A stretch of 64,000 bases of DNA from Shinella sp. PSBB067 (GCF_016839145.1 NZ_CP069303.1:3580501-3644500), one strand, 5' to 3'. Shown: positions 1 through 8,747, counted from the stretch's first letter. Numbers and translations: made by a program. The notes: a model not told the origin generated them from the sequence alone.

Positions 1-18
1 CCGGGAGTACGCTCCCGG
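1..18. repeat. GC-rich hairpin, first of two near-identical copies
   Basis: A CCGGGAG arm pairs with CTCCCGG around a short centre. An almost identical hairpin lies at 174-195, so the REP-like unit at 21-172 sits between two copies of the same stem. It may be the terminator of a gene outside the window. Confidence 0.5.
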
Positions 19-20
19 CG

Positions 21-172
21 TCAGTTTGTTGACAAACCTCGCCTCACCCACCGCCGTCATCCTCGGCCTTGTGCCGAGGATCCGCGAACGTATTGGAAAT
101 CGAGACGTTGTGGATGCTCGGGACAGGCCCGAGCATGACGGAAGAGAGGGTTTCACACTGGTCAGCAGTCTG
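21..172 (+). repeat. REP-like bipartite repeat, copy 1
   Basis: About 150 bp closely matching 778-930. It carries two separate hairpins, at 61-79 (cctcggc/gccgagg stem) and 116-134 (gctcggg/cccgagc stem), joined by a conserved linker containing gagacgttg. The tail (gacggaagagag, then ttcacact) is shared with copy 2. It is noncoding; short open frames across it are not genes. A diverged third copy lies at 13074-13400. Confidence 0.8.
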
Positions 173-173
173 A

Positions 174-195
174 GGCCGGGAGCGTGCTCCCGGCC
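174..195 (+). terminator. Perfect 10-bp stem followed by T-rich run
   Basis: A 10-base perfect inverted repeat (GGCCGGGAGC arm) with a 2-base loop, followed by ttttccttt. It has the form of an intrinsic terminator on the + strand and lies just upstream of the sixA-like gene, so it probably isolates that gene from upstream transcription. Confidence 0.55.
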
Positions 196-216
196 TTTTC
201 CTTTGAGGAGATACCC

Positions 217-729
217 ATGAAGCAACTTCTCCTGCTCCGCCACGCCAAGTCCGCCTGGCCGGACGGCATCCCCGACCACGACCGTCCCCTCGCCGACCGC
301 GGCCGCCGGGACGCTCCCCGCATGGGCGCCTACATGGCCGCAGCGGGCCTCCAGCCGGATTTCGCGTTGATCTCCTCCGCACGGCGCACGCAGGAAACAT
401 GGGCGCTGGTGGAACCGGCGCTCGCAAAGCCATGCCCCGCCCGCACGGTGCCGTCGATTTACGAGGCCGAGCCCGAGGCCATCCTCGCGGCGATCCATGA
501 CGCATCGGCGGAAAGCGAACGGCTGCTCGTCATCGGCCACAATCCCGGCTTCGAAGAACTGGCGAGGCTGCTTGCGCCTTTCGGGGATGCTGATGCGATT
601 AGCCGGCTAATGATGAAATTCCCAACGGCTGGTCTTGCCGTGATTGCACTGGACATCGAGCGCTGGGTCGAAGCCGGACCCGGCAAAGGCCGCCTCGAAT
701 CCCTCATCACGCCGAAGACGCTCCCGTAA
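217..729 (+). CDS. sixA: SixA-type histidine phosphatase
   Basis: 170-residue histidine phosphatase of the phosphoglycerate mutase-like fold. The catalytic RHG-type motif is at the N-terminus (LLRHAKSAW, His9) and the second catalytic histidine is in VIGHNPGFEE (His108). SixA proteins remove phosphate from phosphohistidine in phosphorelay or phosphotransferase proteins; that role is known from E. coli and inferred here. The ATG at 217 is chosen because GAGGAG lies 6 bases upstream and the RHG motif then falls at its usual position; an upstream GTG in the same frame would begin inside the hairpin. The gene stands alone between two REP-like repeats. Confidence 0.85.
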   Translation: MKQLLLLRHAKSAWPDGIPDHDRPLADRGRRDAPRMGAYMAAAGLQPDFALISSARRTQETWALVEPALAKPCPARTVPSIYEAEPEAILAAIHDASAESERLLVIGHNPGFEELARLLAPFGDADAISRLMMKFPTAGLAVIALDIERWVEAGPGKGRLESLITPKTLP

Positions 730-777
730 GAGACACGGCCGTCTCAGGCATGATGGAAAGATTGGCCAAGGCCACCT

Positions 778-935
778 TCAGCTTGTTTACAAACCTCGCG
801 TCACCCGCCGCCGTCATCCTCGGCCTTGTGCCGAGGATCCGCCAACGCATTGAAAAATCGAGACGTTGCAGATGCTCGGGACAGGCCTGAGCATGACGGA
901 AGAGAGGTTTTCACACTTTGTCAGCAGTCTGAAGA
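778..935 (+). repeat. REP-like bipartite repeat, copy 2
   Basis: Near-copy of 21-172 in the same orientation, with hairpins at 818-836 and 874-892 and the same linker and tail. Together the two copies bracket the sixA-like gene as direct repeats. This fills the gap between that gene and the aldo/keto reductase. Confidence 0.8.
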
Positions 936-962
936 GTGGCCAAGGTCTCTCCTTTTGCCGCC

Positions 963-1793
963 TCAGAATTTCGCCGTCATCGGGTCCGGCCCGATGCGCC
1001 TGCCGTCCTTTTCCAGCGCCGCGAAGGTTGCCATGTCCTCGTCGTCGAGCTTGAAGTCGAAGACCTTGAAGTTCTCGGCGATACGCGAGGGCGTCACCGA
1101 TTTCGGGATGACCACCAGCCCGTTGTCGATGTGCCAGCGGGTGATGACCTGCGCGGGCGTGCGGCCGTGTTTTGCCGCGACCCTGGCGACGACCGGGTTT
1201 TCCAGCAGGGTGCCCTGGCCGAGCGGGCTCCAGGACTGGGTGACGATGCGGTGCTTGTCATGATAGGCGCGGGCCTCCTTCTGCGGGAAGTCCGGATGCA
1301 GCTCGATCTGGTTGATGACGGGGGTCACGCCCGTTTCGTCGATCAAGCGCTGAAGGTGCTCGGGATAGAAGTTGGAGACGCCGATGGAGCGGGCGCGGCC
1401 TTCCTTCTGGAGCTGGATGAAGGCCTTCCAGGTCGCCACATACTGGTCGCGCTTCGGCGCCGGCCAGTGGATGAGGTAGAGGTCGACATAGTCGGTGCCG
1501 AGGCGCTTGAGGCTGGCATCGAAGGCCTTCAGCGTCGCGTCGTGGCCCTGATCGGAATTCCAGAGCTTCGTCGTGAGGAAGATTTCGGAGCGGGCGACGC
1601 CGGAGGCGCGGATGCCCTCGCCGACGCCTTCCTCGTTCTCGTAGATCGCCGCCGTGTCGACATGGCGATAGCCGGTGGCGAGCGCCGCCTTGACGGCAGT
1701 CACGGCCGTCTCGTTCGGGGTCTGCCAGACGCCGAGGCCGACCTGGGGAATGCTGTTGCCGTCGTGAAACAGGATTGTCGGTTGATCGCTCAT
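963..1793 (-). CDS. Aldo/keto reductase (2,5-diketo-D-gluconate reductase type)
   Basis: 276-residue monomeric NADPH-dependent reductase of the AKR5-like branch. The catalytic tetrad is visible: Asp46 and Tyr51 (VDTAAIYENEEGVG), Lys76 (LTTKLW) and His109 (YLIHWP). The C-terminal IPKSVTPSRIAEN segment is the cofactor 2'-phosphate-binding signature. Family members reduce small aldehydes, methylglyoxal and 2,5-diketogluconate; the substrate here is not shown by the sequence. The start follows GGAGA 7 bases upstream. It is transcribed alone. Confidence 0.9.
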   Translation of the reverse strand: MSDQPTILFHDGNSIPQVGLGVWQTPNETAVTAVKAALATGYRHVDTAAIYENEEGVGEGIRASGVARSEIFLTTKLWNSDQGHDATLKAFDASLKRLGTDYVDLYLIHWPAPKRDQYVATWKAFIQLQKEGRARSIGVSNFYPEHLQRLIDETGVTPVINQIELHPDFPQKEARAYHDKHRIVTQSWSPLGQGTLLENPVVARVAAKHGRTPAQVITRWHIDNGLVVIPKSVTPSRIAENFKVFDFKLDDEDMATFAALEKDGRRIGPDPMTAKF

Positions 1794-1901
1794 CAGAATG
1801 TCTCCATGAAAAGGGATGGGGTGCTTGAACCCGAAGGGCTTCCCGTGGCGCCTTGCAGCCCGGCGACGGTCGAGGCTGATATAGGCGCGCCATACGTCAT
1901 T

Positions 1902-2471
1902 TCAAAGAACGCGGAGGACGGTTCCCCGCCGGAGATAGGGAAGGATGCGCAGCATGTCGCGCCGGGCGATGGCGACGCACCCCGCCGTCGGCTCGTAGCC
2001 GGGGCGGATGAGGTGGAAGAAGATCGCCGAACCGGCATTGCGCCTGCGCGCGGTCACGTTCCAGTCGAGCACGAGGCAGATGTCGTAGAGTTCGTCCTTG
2101 CGCGCCAGTTCCTCGTGGCTCGGCCTGAAGGGTGCGTCGACGGGCCTGTTGTAGCTCGGATGCTTCGGTTCATCGCACCAGAGCATGGACGGGCGGATGC
2201 GCTTCATCGGAAGCGCGGTCCTCGGCAGGGACCGGCGGTCGCCGCGCGTAAAGCCGGAAAGGAGCGGCATCGCCGCAATGGGGGTCGCGCCGTCCCCCTC
2301 GCGCTTGCGGCTCGTGCGGCCCGAGCGGCCGATGGCGGCGGGAATGCGCAGCGGCCCCACCTGCACGATGGCGCGGGTCTTGCTGCCCGGCGCGGCGCGC
2401 ACGAGGATTGTCTTCACGCAATGTTCAGGAGATGTGATCCGGTTCATTTCCGTCCGCCATATTCGCGCCAT
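1902..2471 (-). CDS. L,D-transpeptidase (YkuD-like) family protein
   Basis: Up to 189 residues. The C-terminal half carries the catalytic signature of L,D-transpeptidase-like domains: His153 in HLIRPG and Cys165 in the TAGCVAI motif, with downstream Arg. These enzymes make 3-3 crosslinks or attach lipoproteins in peptidoglycan, and rhizobia have many paralogues. No signal peptide is evident, unusual for a periplasmic enzyme, so export or exact role is uncertain. The start is ambiguous: 2471 gives 189 residues; an ATG at 2447, preceded by GGACGGA, gives 181. It lies divergent from the response regulator. Confidence 0.75.
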   Translation of the reverse strand: MARIWRTEMNRITSPEHCVKTILVRAAPGSKTRAIVQVGPLRIPAAIGRSGRTSRKREGDGATPIAAMPLLSGFTRGDRRSLPRTALPMKRIRPSMLWCDEPKHPSYNRPVDAPFRPSHEELARKDELYDICLVLDWNVTARRRNAGSAIFFHLIRPGYEPTAGCVAIARRDMLRILPYLRRGTVLRVL

Positions 2472-2557
2472 GCGGCAACCTGATCGGCTAAGCCACAGGC
2501 GGGCTTGCCAAAAGCGCCAGTTCCCTTACTTTCCAGAGGAATGCCGAGAGGTAAAGC

Positions 2558-3241
2558 ATGACATCCCGCACCATCCTTCTTGTCGACGACGACAACGACC
2601 TTCGCGAGACGCTCGTCGAGCAGCTTTCGCTCTACGAGGAATTCGCGACGCTCGAGGAAACGACGGCCGGCAAGGGCATCCAGACGGCGCGCGCGGGCCA
2701 GATCGACCTCCTCATCATGGATGTCGGCCTGCCCGACATGGATGGCCGCGAGGCGGTGAAGCTCTTGCGCAAGGGCGGCTTCAAGGCGCCGATCATCATG
2801 CTGACGGGCCACGACACCGATTCGGACACGATCCTTGGCCTGGAAGCCGGCGCCAACGACTATGTGACGAAGCCCTTCCGCTTCGCCGTGCTGCTCGCGC
2901 GCATCCGCGCGCAACTCCGCCAGCACGAGAGCAGCGAGGACGCCACCTTCACCGTCGGCCCCTATACGTTCAAGCCCGGCCAGAAGCTGCTGACGCTGGA
3001 AAACGGCCAGAAGATCCGCCTCACCGAGAAGGAGGCGGCGATCATCCGCTATCTCTACCGCGCCGACCAGAAGGTGGTGACGCGCGACGTGCTTCTCGAA
3101 GAGGTCTGGGGCTACAATTCCGGCGTCACGACCCATACGCTGGAAACCCATGTCTACCGTCTTCGCCAGAAGATCGAGCGGGACCCTTCCAATGCGGAGA
3201 TTCTCGTGACAGAGAACGGCGGGTACAAGATCGTACCGTAA
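2558..3241 (+). CDS. OmpR-family response regulator (CenR-like)
   Basis: 227 residues: receiver domain (about 5-118) with acidic pocket Asp10-12, phosphoacceptor Asp55 in IMDVGLPDMDG, Thr83 and Lys105; then a winged-helix DNA-binding domain (about 130-227) ending in the typical VTENGGYKIVP. The THTLETHVYRLRQKIE segment resembles CenR of alphaproteobacteria, a cell-envelope regulator; this is recognition from memory, not a search result. A good ribosome site (GAGGT) precedes the ATG. No histidine kinase is nearby. A cyclic-nucleotide-binding protein follows after 19 bases, so the two are probably cotranscribed. Confidence 0.88.
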   Translation: MTSRTILLVDDDNDLRETLVEQLSLYEEFATLEETTAGKGIQTARAGQIDLLIMDVGLPDMDGREAVKLLRKGGFKAPIIMLTGHDTDSDTILGLEAGANDYVTKPFRFAVLLARIRAQLRQHESSEDATFTVGPYTFKPGQKLLTLENGQKIRLTEKEAAIIRYLYRADQKVVTRDVLLEEVWGYNSGVTTHTLETHVYRLRQKIERDPSNAEILVTENGGYKIVP

Positions 3242-3260
3242 TCAGTAAGGAGCGCCCGAC

Positions 3261-3716
3261 GTGGCTCTCAGCGACGACATCGCCCTTCTCTCCCGCGTGC
3301 CGCTCTTCGCCGGCCTTTCCGACGACAAGCTACGGCTGATGGCCTTCGGCGCCGAGCGCCGGCGGCTGGTGGAGGGGCAGACGCTGTTTCGCGAAGGCAC
3401 CTCGGCCGACTGCGGCTTCGTCGTCGCCGACGGGTCTTTCCTGCTGACCGCGACGCTTCGCGACGGCACGATGCGCGAGGAGGGAACGGCCACGGCCGGC
3501 ACGCTGCTCTCGGAACTCGCGATGATCTCCGCCGTCGAGCGGAAATATACGGCGGTGGCGCTGGAGGACAGCGAGGTCATCCGCATCAACCGCCCGCTCT
3601 TCCGCCGCATGCTGGAGGAATATCCGGACGTCGCCGTGCTGGTCGATGCGCGCATCCGCGAGAACCTTGCGGCGATGATCACCCGGATGAGGGGGCTGGC
3701 GGGGCGGTTTGCCTGA
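3261..3716 (+). CDS. Cyclic nucleotide-binding domain protein lacking HTH
   Basis: 151 residues that are almost entirely a Crp/Fnr-like cNMP-binding beta-barrel (VPLFAGLSDDKLRLMAFGAE at the start, GTLLSELAMIS where the phosphate-binding cassette sits). The cassette lacks the usual Arg-Ser or Arg-Thr pair, so binding of cAMP is doubtful. There is no C-terminal helix-turn-helix, so it is not itself a transcription factor. It starts with GTG after AAGGAG. The position 19 bases behind the response regulator suggests a shared transcript and perhaps a modulating role. Confidence 0.8.
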   Translation: MALSDDIALLSRVPLFAGLSDDKLRLMAFGAERRRLVEGQTLFREGTSADCGFVVADGSFLLTATLRDGTMREEGTATAGTLLSELAMISAVERKYTAVALEDSEVIRINRPLFRRMLEEYPDVAVLVDARIRENLAAMITRMRGLAGRFA

Positions 3717-4003
3717 GACTCCGTAGCTGGCTGGATTGGCCCCTCACCCTAACCCTTGTAACTTGGACTTTGCTTCCCGGACTGGCCGGTTCGGGGGGAT
3801 TGGCGATCAAGCCCGATAACTCTGAGAACTTGAAGTTCGTGGGAGAGCAAGGGACACTCGCCAGGATTTCCCAAGCCCGTACAGCCGCTTGGGCCAAGCT
3901 CCGGCCGGGGACCAAGCCCGCTATGCGCAAGGATGGGACACCGAAATTCTCAACAAGCTCCTCATTCCTAAGCCCTTTCTTGGCTTGCAGCTCAAGACAG
4001 TCG
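3717..4003. other. Intergenic, no gene recognised
   Basis: About 290 bp between the cNMP-binding gene and a repeat. Short open frames on both strands show no family resemblance, no convincing ribosome site and no conserved motif. Nothing assignable is seen. Confidence 0.5.
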
Positions 4004-4126
4004 CTCTCCCGCAAGCGGGGAGAGGGGACGTGCCCCACGAACGGTTGCTGATTGGGGAAAACGGCACGGCATATCTCCTTCGCCCCGCTTGCGGGGAAAA
4101 GGTGGCCGGCAGTCCGGATGAGGGGC
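4004..4126 (-). repeat. Dispersed rhizobial intergenic repeat, copy A
   Basis: About 120 bp whose reverse complement matches 45626-45760 over its full length. Shared blocks: cccctcatccgg at one end, gccggccac, gaaggagatatgccg, a cgttttcc core, and ccccgcttgcgggg palindromes. It carries two CCCCGC/GCGGGG hairpins. Noncoding; lies 3' of xthA. Confidence 0.75.
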
Positions 4127-4179
4127 GACTTCCGCAAGCGACTATCGTTGCGGCAAGGATGCTACTCCCGCAAGCTCCC

Positions 4180-4986
4180 TCAGAAATCGAATTCCGCGAT
4201 GACCGGCACATGGTCGGACGGTCGTTCCCAGCCACGCGCCTCGCGGATCACCGAAATGCCGGTGAGGTGCGGATCGAGGTCGGCGGAGGACCAGATGTGG
4301 TCGAGGCGGCGGCCCTTGTTGGCGGCCTGCCAGTCGGCCGAGCGGTAGCTCCACCACGTATAGAGCTTCTCCTCCGCCGGCACCTTGCGGCGCATCAGGT
4401 CCACCCAGGCGCCCTTCGTCATCACGTCGATCAGGCCTTCGGTCTCGATGGGCGTGTGGCTGACGATCTTCAGGAGCTGCTTGTGCGACCAGACGTCATG
4501 CTCCAGCGGCGCGATGTTGAGGTCGCCGACGAGGATGGAGGAGATGCCGGCCTCCGCTTCCGCGTGCAGCAGTTTCATCTCCTCGATGAAATCGAGCTTG
4601 TGGCCGAATTTCGGGTTGACCGCGCGATCCGGCTCGTCGCCGCCGGCCGGCACATAGAAATTGTGCAGGCGGATCGATTTGCCGCGGTGGTGCAAGACCA
4701 CCGAGACATGCCGCGCGTCGCCGACGCCGCAATAGTCCCGCCGCTCGACCAGCTCGGTCAGCGGCAGGCGGGAGACGGTGGCGACGCCGTGATAGCCCTT
4801 CTGGCCATGCACGACGATATGTTCGTAGCCGAGCGCCTTCAGCGGCTTGGAGGGAAACTGGTCGTTCGGGCACTTCGTCTCCTGCAGGCACAGGACATCG
4901 GGCGAATAGGTCTTGAGGAAATGCTCGACGAGCGGCATGCGCAGCCGCACGGAGTTTATATTCCAGGTCGCGATCGAAAGTGCCAT
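4180..4986 (-). CDS. xthA: Exodeoxyribonuclease III
   Basis: 268 residues, the full length for this family. It is an AP endonuclease and 3'-5' exonuclease of base-excision repair, acting at abasic sites. Visible motifs in order: ATWNINSVR (metal and phosphate-binding Asn), LCLQETKC (catalytic Glu36), VGDLNIAPLEHD (catalytic Asp and Asn), RLDHIW, and C-terminal SDHVPVIAEF (catalytic His). Start at ATG 4986. A hairpin terminator between it and lolA indicates separate transcription from the ftsK-lolA group. Confidence 0.95.
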   Translation of the reverse strand: MALSIATWNINSVRLRMPLVEHFLKTYSPDVLCLQETKCPNDQFPSKPLKALGYEHIVVHGQKGYHGVATVSRLPLTELVERRDYCGVGDARHVSVVLHHRGKSIRLHNFYVPAGGDEPDRAVNPKFGHKLDFIEEMKLLHAEAEAGISSILVGDLNIAPLEHDVWSHKQLLKIVSHTPIETEGLIDVMTKGAWVDLMRRKVPAEEKLYTWWSYRSADWQAANKGRRLDHIWSSADLDPHLTGISVIREARGWERPSDHVPVIAEFDF

Positions 4987-4996
4987 GCCAGTCCCC

Positions 4997-5027
4997 GAAA
5001 AATCGCCCGGCCCGTCATGCGGGCCGG
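4997..5027 (-). terminator. Intrinsic terminator downstream of lolA
   Basis: On the minus strand an 8-bp CCGGCCCG/CGGGCCGG stem with a 5-base loop is followed within a few bases by a run of five T. It lies 3' of lolA and 5' of xthA, so it should end ftsK-lolA transcription. Confidence 0.7.
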
Positions 5028-5123
5028 CCGGGGTGTCTTAAAGCACGTTGCGCGAAAGCGTGCAGCGGCTTTACGGCAACGGCGGGCGAAAAATGGAAGC
5101 TTCCAGGCGCACGCGCGCTGGAA

Positions 5124-5783
5124 TCACCGGGCGCCGCGGTTGCGGATCTCGTCGTAGGGGATCGCGAAGACCTTGTCGTCAAGCGGCACGCCGGTCTTGA
5201 CGTTGAAGATCATCACGGAGGTATCCTTGCCCTGCGCGTCTGTGATCGTCCACTGGCGCAGGTCATAGGTCTTGGGGTCGAACATCATGGTGATGGTCGA
5301 ATCGCCGAACATGTTCTTGTCGCCGAGCACGATCGTCGTCAGGTCCGCCTCCTCCTTCACGCCGCGCACCATCTTGGTGGAAAGGTCGATCCTGTTGCCG
5401 AGCAGGAGGTTCAGCGGCGTCTTGGAGAGCGGGTAGATGTCCCAGGTCTTGAGCTTGCGGTTGCCGATGACGACCGACTTGCCGTCGGCGATCACGCGCA
5501 TCGGCGAGGGATCCTCGTAGTTGAAGCGGATCTTGCCGGGCCGGTCGATGTAGAACTTGCCGCCGGTCTGCTCGCCGCGCGGGCCGAACTGCACGAATTC
5601 GCCCATCATGGTCTTCACCGAGGCGAAATGGTCTGCGATCTTCTGCGCGGTGCCGCTCGCCTGCGCGGAAGCCTCGACGGGCGAAAGCACCGAAAGGCCG
5701 GCTGCGAGCGCGACGGCCACGAGGCTGGTGAAGCCGCGGCGGGTCATGGGGGCGGTCGCGCGGCCTTTTGCGGATCGGGTCAT
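5124..5783 (-). CDS. lolA: Outer-membrane lipoprotein carrier protein LolA family
   Basis: 219 residues. A signal peptide (about 1-42) with a hydrophobic core ending near VEASAQA precedes a LolA-like half-barrel (VKTMMGEFVQFGPRGEQTGGKFYI, PGKIRFNYEDPSPMRVIADGKSVV motifs in sequence order). LolA carries lipoproteins across the periplasm to the outer membrane. ATG 5783 is chosen because AAGGAG lies 7 bases upstream and the signal peptide then begins correctly; the frame is open further upstream into the ftsK end but without such a site. The TRRGFTSL segment before the hydrophobic core resembles a twin-arginine motif. LolA directly after FtsK is a widespread arrangement. Confidence 0.85.
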   Translation of the reverse strand: MTRSAKGRATAPMTRRGFTSLVAVALAAGLSVLSPVEASAQASGTAQKIADHFASVKTMMGEFVQFGPRGEQTGGKFYIDRPGKIRFNYEDPSPMRVIADGKSVVIGNRKLKTWDIYPLSKTPLNLLLGNRIDLSTKMVRGVKEEADLTTIVLGDKNMFGDSTITMMFDPKTYDLRQWTITDAQGKDTSVMIFNVKTGVPLDDKVFAIPYDEIRNRGAR

Positions 5784-5907
5784 ATCGGTCTCCTTCATGC
5801 GTTTGTCATGCGAGCCAAACGCGGCGCCATAATGGCGCGGGCCGCGGGCCGCAGATTTGGCGCGGGACTTGCCGGCGGAAACGCCGCAGAAGGCCGCGCG
5901 TTCCCGG

Positions 5908-8601
5908 TCATCGTCCCGAAATTTCATCTTCCGTCGGCACGAGGATCTCGCGCTTGCCGGCGTGGTTGGCGGGGCCGATCAGGCCCTCCTTCTCCATGCG
6001 CTCGATCAGCGAGGCCGCGCGGTTGTAGCCGATGCCGAGGCGGCGCTGGATATAGGAGGTGGAGGCCTTGCCGTCGCGCAGCACCACGGCCACCGCCTGG
6101 TCGTAGGGATCGTCCGAATCGTCGAGGTTCGCGGTGCCGGCCGGCCCGCCGCCGCCCTCGCCGTCCTCGTCGTCGTCCTCGGTGATGGCGTCGAGATATT
6201 GCGGCGACCCTTGAGTCTTCAGATGCGCCACGACGGCCTCGACCTCGTGGTCGGAGACGAACGGCCCGTGCACACGCTGGATCCGCCCGCCGCCGGCCAT
6301 GTAGAGCATGTCGCCCATGCCGAGGAGCTGTTCTGCCCCCTGCTCGCCGAGGATGGTGCGGCTGTCGATCTTCGAGGTCACCTGGAAGGAGATGCGCGTC
6401 GGGAAGTTCGCCTTGATCGTGCCGGTGATGACGTCGACCGAGGGACGCTGCGTCGCCATGATGACATGGATGCCGGCGGCGCGCGCCATCTGGGCGAGCC
6501 GCTGCACGGCGCCTTCGATATCCTTGCCGGCGACCATCATCAGGTCGGCCATCTCGTCGATGATGACGACGATATAGGGCATCGGCTGGAGGTCGAATTC
6601 CTCCGTCTCGTAGACCGCCTCGCCGGTCTGGCGGTCGAAGCCGGTCTGCACGGTGCGGGTGATCGTCTCGCCCTTGGCGAGCGCCTGCTCGACGCGGCTG
6701 TTGAAGCCGTCGATGTTGCGCACGCCGATCTTCGACATCTTCTTGTAGCGCTCCTCCATCTCGCGCACCGTCCACTTGAGGGCGACGACGGCCTTCTTCG
6801 GATCGGTGACGACGGGGGAGAGGAGATGCGGGATGCCGTCATAGACGGAGAGTTCCAGCATCTTCGGGTCGATCATGATCAGGCGGCACTGTTCCGGCTT
6901 GAGGCGGTAGAGCAGCGAGAGGATCATGGTGTTGATGGCGACCGACTTGCCCGAGCCGGTGGTGCCGGCAACGAGCAGGTGGGGCATCTTGGCGATGTCG
7001 GTAATGACCGGCTCGCCGCCGATCGTCTTGCCGAGCGCCATGGCGAGGCGGGCCTTCGAGGTCTCGAAATCGCGGCTGGCGATGAGCTCGCGCAGGAAGA
7101 CGGTCTCGCGGCTCTGGTTCGGCAGCTCGATGCCGATGGCGTTGCGGCCCGGCACGACGGCGACGCGGGCGGCGATCGCGCTCATCGAGCGGGCGATGTC
7201 GTCGGCAAGGCCGATGACGCGGGAGGACTTGATGCCGGGCGCCGGCTCCAGCTCGTAGAGCGTGACGACCGGGCCGGGGCGCACATGGATGATCTCGCCC
7301 TTGACGCCGAAATCCTCCAGCACGCCTTCCAGCATGCGGGCGTTCTGCTCCAGCGCGTCGGCCGAAAGCGTCGCATCGCGCACCTGGCCCTTCGGCTCGG
7401 TGAGCAGGTGGATCGGCGGAAGCTGGAAGCCATCGGGACCGACGAAGGAGGTCTGCGCCTCGCGGTCAGCGCGCTGTCCCGGCTTCGGCCGGGCGGCGGG
7501 CGCGACGACGCGGGCACCGGGGGCGGGCGCCGCCTGGCGGGCCGGCGCATGGCGCGGCGCCCAGTCGGCGGCGATGTCGTCGGCATCCTCGTCCTGCAGG
7601 ATGCCGCTCGGCCGGGCAAGCGGCCCGTCGTCCGTGTCGAAAGGAAGGTCGTCGTCGTCGAGCGCGATGGGCGGGGCGGAAACGGCGCGGCGGCCGTCCA
7701 TGGAAGGCTCGACGCGCTCGGCCGTCCGGTTTGCAGCGCGGGCACGCACCGGTTCGTTGAGCGTGCCGAACTCGTCCTCGTTGAAATCGTAGGGCTGCTC
7801 GATGCCGCGTGCCTTTCGGCGCTGGTTCGAAAGGCCGAAGATGCGGCGAATACGCGCCTGGCCGGTGTACCAGGCATGGGCCGCAGCGCCGGCAAGCACG
7901 GTGAGCGGGCCTTCGCGCTCCTCGTCCTCCTCGTCTTCCCCGGCGACGGCGCGGCTGCGGCTCTGCGCCTGCACGGGCGTGAAGTCATCCTCGTCATCGG
8001 CCGGGGCGGCGCCGACGAGGCCGGCGCTGAACACCATCAGCCAGACGGCGGGCACCGCGATGATGCAGCCGAGGACGGTGGCGAACATGCCGGTGGGATA
8101 GGCGCCGGTGAAGAGGGCGGGGAAGCGCAGGATCATGTCGCCGAAGACGCCGCCCAGGCCGGTCGGCAGTGGCCAGGTCACCGGGCCGGGCACGCAGGCG
8201 AGCGCGGCGGAGGCGAGGATCGCGCCGCCGAGCCAGGCAGCGGCCCGCTGGGGTATGCGGTGGAAGCGCCGGCCGCTGATCATCGCGATGCCCCAGGCGA
8301 CGACCGGCAGCAGCGCGATGACGCTGGCAAGCCCGAAGAACTGCATGAAGAGATCGGCGAAGACGGCGCCCGGATAGCCGAGGATGTTCTTCGGCTCGCC
8401 GCTGGAGGCATAGGAGAGGCTGGGGTCGGAGACGTTCCAGGTGGAGAGCGCGGCGATGGCGAGTGCGATGGCGAGGAAAATGCCGAGACCGACGAGGACC
8501 TGTATCTGCCGCAAGACGAATGCCGACAGAACGAAACGGTCGTGACGGTTGTCCAGCCCTGCCGAAATGCTTCTGCTCATGGTTCCAGCCCGTGCCCACA
8601 C
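5908..8601 (-). CDS. ftsK: DNA translocase FtsK
   Basis: 897 residues (or 890 from the internal ATG at 8580). Four to five membrane helices lie in residues 20-190, followed by a low-complexity linker rich in Asp, Ala and Arg, then the hexameric motor with Walker A GTTGSGKS (about 545) and Walker [12 protein letters not shown] (about 680), and a C-terminal winged-helix gamma domain (about 830-890) that reads KOPS and activates XerCD. It pumps chromosome ends through the closing division septum. The linker is moderate in length. A CtrA-type box lies about 90 bases upstream, suggesting cell-cycle control. lolA follows after about 120 bases. Confidence 0.95.
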   Translation of the reverse strand: MWARAGTMSRSISAGLDNRHDRFVLSAFVLRQIQVLVGLGIFLAIALAIAALSTWNVSDPSLSYASSGEPKNILGYPGAVFADLFMQFFGLASVIALLPVVAWGIAMISGRRFHRIPQRAAAWLGGAILASAALACVPGPVTWPLPTGLGGVFGDMILRFPALFTGAYPTGMFATVLGCIIAVPAVWLMVFSAGLVGAAPADDEDDFTPVQAQSRSRAVAGEDEEDEEREGPLTVLAGAAAHAWYTGQARIRRIFGLSNQRRKARGIEQPYDFNEDEFGTLNEPVRARAANRTAERVEPSMDGRRAVSAPPIALDDDDLPFDTDDGPLARPSGILQDEDADDIAADWAPRHAPARQAAPAPGARVVAPAARPKPGQRADREAQTSFVGPDGFQLPPIHLLTEPKGQVRDATLSADALEQNARMLEGVLEDFGVKGEIIHVRPGPVVTLYELEPAPGIKSSRVIGLADDIARSMSAIAARVAVVPGRNAIGIELPNQSRETVFLRELIASRDFETSKARLAMALGKTIGGEPVITDIAKMPHLLVAGTTGSGKSVAINTMILSLLYRLKPEQCRLIMIDPKMLELSVYDGIPHLLSPVVTDPKKAVVALKWTVREMEERYKKMSKIGVRNIDGFNSRVEQALAKGETITRTVQTGFDRQTGEAVYETEEFDLQPMPYIVVIIDEMADLMMVAGKDIEGAVQRLAQMARAAGIHVIMATQRPSVDVITGTIKANFPTRISFQVTSKIDSRTILGEQGAEQLLGMGDMLYMAGGGRIQRVHGPFVSDHEVEAVVAHLKTQGSPQYLDAITEDDDEDGEGGGGPAGTANLDDSDDPYDQAVAVVLRDGKASTSYIQRRLGIGYNRAASLIERMEKEGLIGPANHAGKREILVPTEDEISGR

Positions 8602-8666
8602 AAGGAAATCGCAACGACCCGCATGATTCGCGGATGTGCCTGACTGCGAACCCTACGAAGGAAGCC

Positions 8667-8681
8667 TTAATGGCATGTTAA
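8667..8681 (-). promoter_or_regulatory. CtrA-type binding site upstream of ftsK
   Basis: Exact TTAA-N7-TTAA, the full consensus for the alphaproteobacterial cell-cycle regulator CtrA, continuing as TTAACCATG. It lies about 86 bases upstream of the internal ftsK ATG (8580), in promoter range. The match is seen; the function is inferred from the known CtrA control of division genes. Confidence 0.6.
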
Positions 8682-8716
8682 CCATGCGGTGCCGCGCCCT
8701 CGTTTCTGCCCGGTAA

Positions 8717-8747
8717 ACGAAAAAGGGCCCGGACCGAGGTCCGGGCC
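8717..8747 (-). terminator. Terminator of glnK-amtB
   Basis: A perfect 10-bp stem (8726-8735 with 8738-8747) and 2-base loop; on the minus strand it is followed by ccctttttcgttt. It lies about 70 bases past the amtB stop, so it ends that operon before ftsK. Confidence 0.8.

Noticed and set aside
26..220. Short open frame at the left edge
   Set aside because: It lies wholly in the REP-like repeat, and the matching copy at 778-935 does not preserve the frame.
5857..8643. A 928-codon open frame on the + strand opposite ftsK
   Set aside because: It mirrors the codons of a clearly real gene in GC-rich DNA, is rich in Asp, Gly, Arg and His with no domain, and has no ribosome site.
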